Shown piece after piece: positions 5,705 through 8,682 of a stretch of DNA of 8,682 nt. The notes under the pieces are model-generated. The model ran no database searches and had not been told where the DNA came from. It worked only from the letters and a program-made list of their open reading frames with translations. Made by a program: the position numbers and the translations under genes. Position 1 is the stretch's first letter; each line of letters begins with the position of its first letter. This DNA is from Lachnospiraceae bacterium (GTDB taxonomy: Bacteria; Bacillota; Clostridia; Lachnospirales; Lachnospiraceae). Where the stretch lies: assembly GCA_003446735.1 (NCBI GenBank), contig DMCJ01000186.1:1-8682 (forward strand). Reading direction: 5' to 3'.

Positions 5705-6724
5705 TTAAACATAACCTCTTTTAAGGATCTCCTTATAATCGGCGAGATTCTTTCGAAGGAGATTGGGAATATCAAGTCCGTAAGGACATCTTGACTTGCA
5801 GGCGCCGCAGTCGATGCATTTTTCTATCAGCATCATGCGCTCCTGCCAGTCTTTTTCCAGGTATTCTTTTGAAGGAGCACGCCGTATGAGCTGAGCCATG
5901 CGGGCACAGTTGTTTATCTGTATGCCGACGGAGCAGGGAGCACAGTAACCGCAGCCGCGGCAGAATTCCCCTATGAGCTCTTTCCGGTCATTTTCTATAA
6001 ATTCCTTTAATTCATCCGTCATCTTCGGCTCTTTGTCAAAGAATGAAAGCCACTCTTTAAGCTCACTTTCTCTTTGTACTCCCCATATCGGAAGAACGGG
6101 ATACTGACTTATAAAGGCCATGCAGGCTTTGCTGCTCGAAAGAAGTCCGCCGGCGATCGCTTTCATGGCTATAAAGCCCATGTCTGCTTTTTGGGCGTCT
6201 TTTACAAGCTCGATCTCCCTGTCGGAAGCCAGATAGGAAAAGGGGAACTGGATCGTCTCGTAAAGACCGCTCTTTACGATCTCTTCGGCAACGCCGATAA
6301 GGTGGGCCGTGATACCGATATGCCTTATCTTGCCGGCTTCCTTGGCTTTAACCATGGCTTCATACATTCCTGTTCCGTCACCGGGGCGGTAACACTGTTT
6401 TACGCAGTGGAACTGATATATGTCAAGGTAGTCGGTGCGGAGGTTTTTAAGAGTGGTATCGAGGTCTTCGTTGAATTTCTCCGGGGTTTGAGCCATTGTT
6501 TTTGAGGATATAAAGACTTTTTCCCTTATCCCGTCGAAGGCTTCACCGAGCTTAAGCTCGCTGTCCGAATAAGCCCTTGCCGTATCAAAGAAGGTCATAC
6601 CTCCTTCGTATGCCATCCTGACAAGCCTTACGGCTTCGGTGGTGCTTATCCTCTGGATGGGGAGAGCCCCGAATGCATTCTGAGGAGTTGTTATCCCTGT
6701 TTTACCGAGTGTATAAGACTTCAT
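5705..6724 (-). CDS. Aldo/keto reductase with C-terminal ferredoxin-like [4Fe-4S] domain
   Basis: A 339-residue oxidoreductase. The aldo/keto reductase barrel covers about residues 1-230, with the full catalytic tetrad: Asp47 and Tyr52 (FFDTARAYSDSE), Lys75 (FISSKTM) and His106 (IYQFHCV). The C-terminal domain has two cysteine clusters, CRGCGYCAPC (Cys 255, 258, 261, 264) and CIDCGACKSRCP (Cys 303, 306, 309, 313), the pattern for two [4Fe-4S] centres. Such fusions are common in anaerobic clostridia; the physiological substrate is usually unknown, and the clusters may pass electrons from ferredoxin instead of, or as well as, NAD(P)H. The ATG at 6724 is chosen because AAGGAG lies 7 bases before it; an in-frame ATG at 6781 would extend through the promoter region with no binding site. 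It is transcribed alone, divergent from the ABC operon. Confidence 0.93.
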   Translation of the reverse strand: MKSYTLGKTGITTPQNAFGALPIQRISTTEAVRLVRMAYEGGMTFFDTARAYSDSELKLGEAFDGIREKVFISSKTMAQTPEKFNEDLDTTLKNLRTDYLDIYQFHCVKQCYRPGDGTGMYEAMVKAKEAGKIRHIGITAHLIGVAEEIVKSGLYETIQFPFSYLASDREIELVKDAQKADMGFIAMKAIAGGLLSSSKACMAFISQYPVLPIWGVQRESELKEWLSFFDKEPKMTDELKEFIENDRKELIGEFCRGCGYCAPCSVGIQINNCARMAQLIRRAPSKEYLEKDWQERMMLIEKCIDCGACKSRCPYGLDIPNLLRKNLADYKEILKRGYV

Positions 6725-6730
6725 AAATAG

Positions 6731-6738
6731 ACTCCTTT
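6731..6738 (-). promoter_or_regulatory. Ribosome binding site for the aldo/keto reductase
   Basis: On the minus strand AAAGGAGT, with AAGGAG 7 bases from the ATG at 6724. It fixes the start of the reductase and argues against the 19-residue upstream extension. Confidence 0.8.
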
Positions 6739-6746
6739 CCGTTTTA

Positions 6747-6775
6747 TTTACTTTAGCATATATATGTGGTATAAT
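6747..6775 (+). promoter_or_regulatory. Sigma-A promoter of the ABC exporter operon, with extended -10
   Basis: TTTACT (6747-6752), a 17-base spacer and a perfect TATAAT (6770-6775) preceded by TGG (extended -10, TGnTATAAT). Transcription should start near 6782, giving a leader of about 40 bases before the ATPase start. This is the best promoter match in the window. The -10 box sits in the centre of a perfect 16-bp palindrome. Confidence 0.7.
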
Positions 6776-6780
6776 CCACA
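6765..6780. promoter_or_regulatory. Palindrome enclosing the -10 box; possible operator
   Basis: TGTGGTATAATCCACA: two 5-base arms (TGTGG and CCACA) exactly flank the TATAAT box. AT-rich flanks partly continue the symmetry (ATATA on the left, AATATAT on the right). A repressor bound here would block the exporter promoter and cover the predicted start of the divergent reductase transcript. No regulator gene is adjacent and the symmetry may be coincidental. Confidence 0.3.
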
Positions 6781-6809
6781 AATATATTTTTCAATTTTTT
6801 TATAAGCAA
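6781..6809 (-). promoter_or_regulatory. Candidate sigma-A promoter of the aldo/keto reductase
   Basis: On the minus strand TTGCTT (6809-6804), a 17-base AT-rich spacer and TATATT (6786-6781). The -10 box matches five of six, the -35 box three of six. Transcription would start near 6774, giving a leader of about 50 bases. It overlaps the opposite promoter, so RNA polymerase could probably occupy only one at a time. Confidence 0.45.
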
Positions 6810-6823
6810 AGGTCGGAGAAAAA

Positions 6824-7837
6824 ATGGAACCTATAATAAAGATAAAAAACATAACAAAGGAATTCAAGGTGCTTAACCGTCGTGAAGGAGTTAAGGGAAG
6901 TCTTATGGATCTTTTCTCGAGAGATTACAAGATCGTTAAGGCGGTAGATAACGTGACCATGGATGTGTGCCAGGGCGAGATAGTCGGTTACTTAGGACCA
7001 AACGGCGCGGGTAAGTCCACGACTATCAAGATGATGACGGGCGTACTCGAGCCTACGAGCGGAGAGATCCTGGTTAACGGCGTTATCCCCTATAAGTTCA
7101 GATCCCGGAATTCCCAGCACATAGGTGTCGTATTCGGGCAGCGTTCACAGCTGTGGTGGTCGCTCCCACTCATCGAGTCCTTTAAGCTCTTAAAGGATAT
7201 ATATCAGATCCCGGATAAGGATTATGACGAGATGATGGAGATCTATTCCGGTTTATGTGACATGGAGAGTCTTTTGCATAAGCCCGTACGTCAGATGTCT
7301 TTGGGTCAGAGGACATTAAGTGATATACTTGCGGCGTTTTTACATGATCCGAAGATCGTATTCTTAGATGAGCCCACGATCGGACTTGATGTTTCGATGA
7401 AGTCCAAGATCAGGGAACTCATACTTGCGCTTAACGAAAAGAAGAATACCACGGTAATCTTAACTACCCACGATATGGGTGACGTGGATGCCCTGTGCAA
7501 GAGGATAGTCATAATCGATAAAGGCAAGATGCTCTACGACAATGACATAGATCATTTAAAGAGGTTCTTTGGTTCCTACAGGACACTTAAGCTTCGCGTT
7601 GCCGGGGATATAGATGAAAAGGCAAAGGAGATAGAAGGACTGCTTGACGGCCTTAAGACAAAGACCGAAGAGGGATGGATATCGATCCTTGTCGACGAAG
7701 ATAAGATCAGTGTTGTAAAAGTGTTAAACACCCTTCAGCAGACGATCAAGGTCAGAGATATGCAGCTTGAGGAGATATCAACGGAAGAAGTTATCAAGAA
7801 GATCTATGAAGGTGATATGAATGAAGATAAATCTTAA
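6824..7837 (+). CDS. ABC-2 type exporter, ATP-binding subunit (COG4586-like)
   Basis: A 337-residue ATPase that powers an ABC exporter. Motifs in order: Walker A GPNGAGKST (58-66), Q-loop VFGQRSQLWW (103-112), signature MSLGQR (158-163), Walker B IVFLDEPTIGLD (178-189) and H-loop TTHD (214-217). The signature MSLGQ instead of LSGGQ, the WW after the Q-loop and the insertion at about 17-35 before the P-loop (FKVLNRREGVKGSLMDLFSRD) are typical of the COG4586 ATPases that work with two separate ABC-2 permeases (COG3694 and COG4587). These are called uncharacterised or multidrug/viologen-type exporters. A C-terminal extension (about 250-337) lies after the nucleotide-binding domain. The start has a GGTCGGAG site about 7 bases upstream. 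The gene overlaps the permease gene by 17 bases. The substrate is unknown. Confidence 0.93.
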   Translation: MEPIIKIKNITKEFKVLNRREGVKGSLMDLFSRDYKIVKAVDNVTMDVCQGEIVGYLGPNGAGKSTTIKMMTGVLEPTSGEILVNGVIPYKFRSRNSQHIGVVFGQRSQLWWSLPLIESFKLLKDIYQIPDKDYDEMMEIYSGLCDMESLLHKPVRQMSLGQRTLSDILAAFLHDPKIVFLDEPTIGLDVSMKSKIRELILALNEKKNTTVILTTHDMGDVDALCKRIVIIDKGKMLYDNDIDHLKRFFGSYRTLKLRVAGDIDEKAKEIEGLLDGLKTKTEEGWISILVDEDKISVVKVLNTLQQTIKVRDMQLEEISTEEVIKKIYEGDMNEDKS

Positions 7838-8630
7838 GAAATATTATGCTCTTTTCAGAGCGGGAATAATGGAATCACTGCACTTTCGCATGTCGGCTAT
7901 CGTGCTCTTTTTGGGTAACCTCGTTTACATCGCGATAATATATTTCCTCTGGAAAGCGATATATGCATCGTCACCTACCGATGTGGTAAACGGCATGACA
8001 TTTACCGATACGCTCATTTATGTCGTGCTCGCTTCGGCGCTGTTTTCCTTTATGGAAATGTATTTCGTATGGGAGATAGGGCGAAGCATCCAGTCGGGGC
8101 TTATCGTGGTCCAGCTGATAAAGCCGATGGGCTACAGGCATTATCTTTTCTGGTCCTATTCCGGAAGTTTTGCGACCAATTTCTTTTCGGTATTTCTGCC
8201 TACTTTCATAGCTATAGAGATAGTGACTAAGGGAGCGGTTGCTTTAGGAACGAATCTGTTATGGTTTGTACTTTCCGTTGTCATGGGAATAATCATCAAT
8301 TACAACGTGGATCTTTTTGTAGGTACGATATGTTTATATACGGAGTCCATCTGGGGCATAAACATGATGAAGCAGGTCATAGTCCTTTTATTATCCGGAG
8401 CGACGGTCCCGCTTGCATTCTTCCCTGAGGCATTCAGAAATGTATGTAACGTGCTCCCGTTCCAGTCGATATATAACACTCCCCTTACGATCCTTTTAAT
8501 GAAGTCTCCGGGGATAGGCGATGTTCTCCCGATGCTTCTGGTGCAGCTTTTCTGGTGCGCTGCGCTTACCGTTATCACAAGCCTCTTCTGGCGTATCTCG
8601 ATCCGTCAGATAACCGTGAACGGAGGTTGA
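7821..8630 (+). CDS. ABC-2 type exporter, permease subunit
   Basis: A 269-residue membrane protein with six predicted helices (about 25-46, 62-82, 110-134, 147-170, 180-200 and 237-257), the topology of ABC-2 permeases. Features shared with the COG4587/COG3694 permeases are a basic amphipathic N-terminus (KKYYALFRAGIMESLHFR), a conserved cytoplasmic stretch EIGRSIQSGLIVVQLIKPMGY (85-105), PFQSIYNTPLTILL after helix 5, and the C-terminal RQITVNGG. It starts inside the end of the ATPase gene (17-base overlap) with GAAGGTGAT about 5 bases upstream, so the two are translationally coupled. The third gene follows after four bases. It forms half of the membrane pore with the next gene's product. Confidence 0.92.
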   Translation: MKINLKKYYALFRAGIMESLHFRMSAIVLFLGNLVYIAIIYFLWKAIYASSPTDVVNGMTFTDTLIYVVLASALFSFMEMYFVWEIGRSIQSGLIVVQLIKPMGYRHYLFWSYSGSFATNFFSVFLPTFIAIEIVTKGAVALGTNLLWFVLSVVMGIIINYNVDLFVGTICLYTESIWGINMMKQVIVLLLSGATVPLAFFPEAFRNVCNVLPFQSIYNTPLTILLMKSPGIGDVLPMLLVQLFWCAALTVITSLFWRISIRQITVNGG

Positions 8631-8634
8631 GAAG

Positions 8635-8682
8635 ATGAAGAAAAAAGGATTCTTATTCTACTTAAACATATACAGAAAGATA
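8635..8682 (+). CDS. Second ABC-2 permease subunit, first 16 codons only (3' end outside window)
   Basis: The window ends 16 codons into this frame, MKKKGFLFYLNIYRKI. The start is supported by GGAGG (8622-8626) 8 bases before the ATG and by the four-base spacing after the first permease. A short basic N-terminus before the first helix fits an ABC-2 permease. In this exporter type the ATPase and first permease are normally followed by a second permease of about 260 residues, so that is the expected product. Identity rests mainly on context. Confidence 0.7.
   Translation, partial: MKKKGFLFYLNIYRKI

Noticed and set aside
6074..6505. 143-codon open frame on the plus strand within the aldo/keto reductase gene
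   Set aside because: It lies wholly antisense to a well-supported enzyme gene, has no ribosome binding site and no recognisable domain; a shadow frame.
6725..6781. Longer start for the aldo/keto reductase at ATG 6781
   Set aside because: The extra 19 residues do not resemble the family N-terminus, there is no binding site before that ATG, and AAGGAG sits correctly before the ATG at 6724.

Overview
The window looks like ordinary chromosome from an anaerobic Firmicute, most likely a Lachnospiraceae (Butyrivibrio/Roseburia-like) clostridium. This is inferred from the moderate GC content, heavy use of ATA (Ile) and AGA/AGG (Arg) codons, strong AGGAGG-type ribosome binding sites, an aldo/keto reductase fused to a ferredoxin-like domain, and the style of the ECF sigma operon. 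No RNA gene, CRISPR array, insertion sequence, prophage or plasmid feature is visible, and no stretch over 300 bases lacks a gene.

Layout: (1) Positions 1-390 (+) hold the C-terminal end of a cyclic-di-GMP EAL phosphodiesterase cut by the window edge. (2) Positions 387-2229 (-) hold a tightly packed four-gene operon, read right to left: an ECF sigma factor, a single-pass membrane protein that is probably its anti-sigma factor, a TM2-like multi-pass membrane protein, and a small LiaI/LiaF-like three-helix membrane protein. It probably senses and responds to envelope stress. Its last stop codon overlaps that of the EAL gene tail to tail. (3) Positions 2230-2468 are a divergent intergenic region with candidate promoters for both sides. 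(4) Positions 2469-5701 (+) hold a sodium-coupled NSS/SLC6-type transporter, a DegV-family (fatty-acid-binding) protein and a Gfo/Idh/MocA oxidoreductase in one apparent operon. (5) Positions 5705-6724 (-) hold a stand-alone aldo/keto reductase with a C-terminal 2x[4Fe-4S] cysteine pattern, convergent with the previous operon at 3 bases. (6) Positions 6725-6823 are a compact divergent promoter region with a near-perfect sigma-A promoter (+) overlapping a candidate promoter (-) and a 16-bp palindrome centred on the -10 box. (7) Positions 6824-8682 (+) hold a three-gene ABC-2 type exporter (ATPase, permease, and a second membrane subunit cut by the window end).

How they work together: the sigma/anti-sigma pair probably controls its own operon and the two membrane proteins co-transcribed with it. 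The ABC genes make one exporter complex of the COG4586/4587/3694 type. The link between the NSS transporter, DegV protein and oxidoreductase is only co-transcription. I see no clearly novel system; the ECF operon's membrane partners and leader, and the overlapping divergent promoters at 6747-6809, are the parts most worth a second look.
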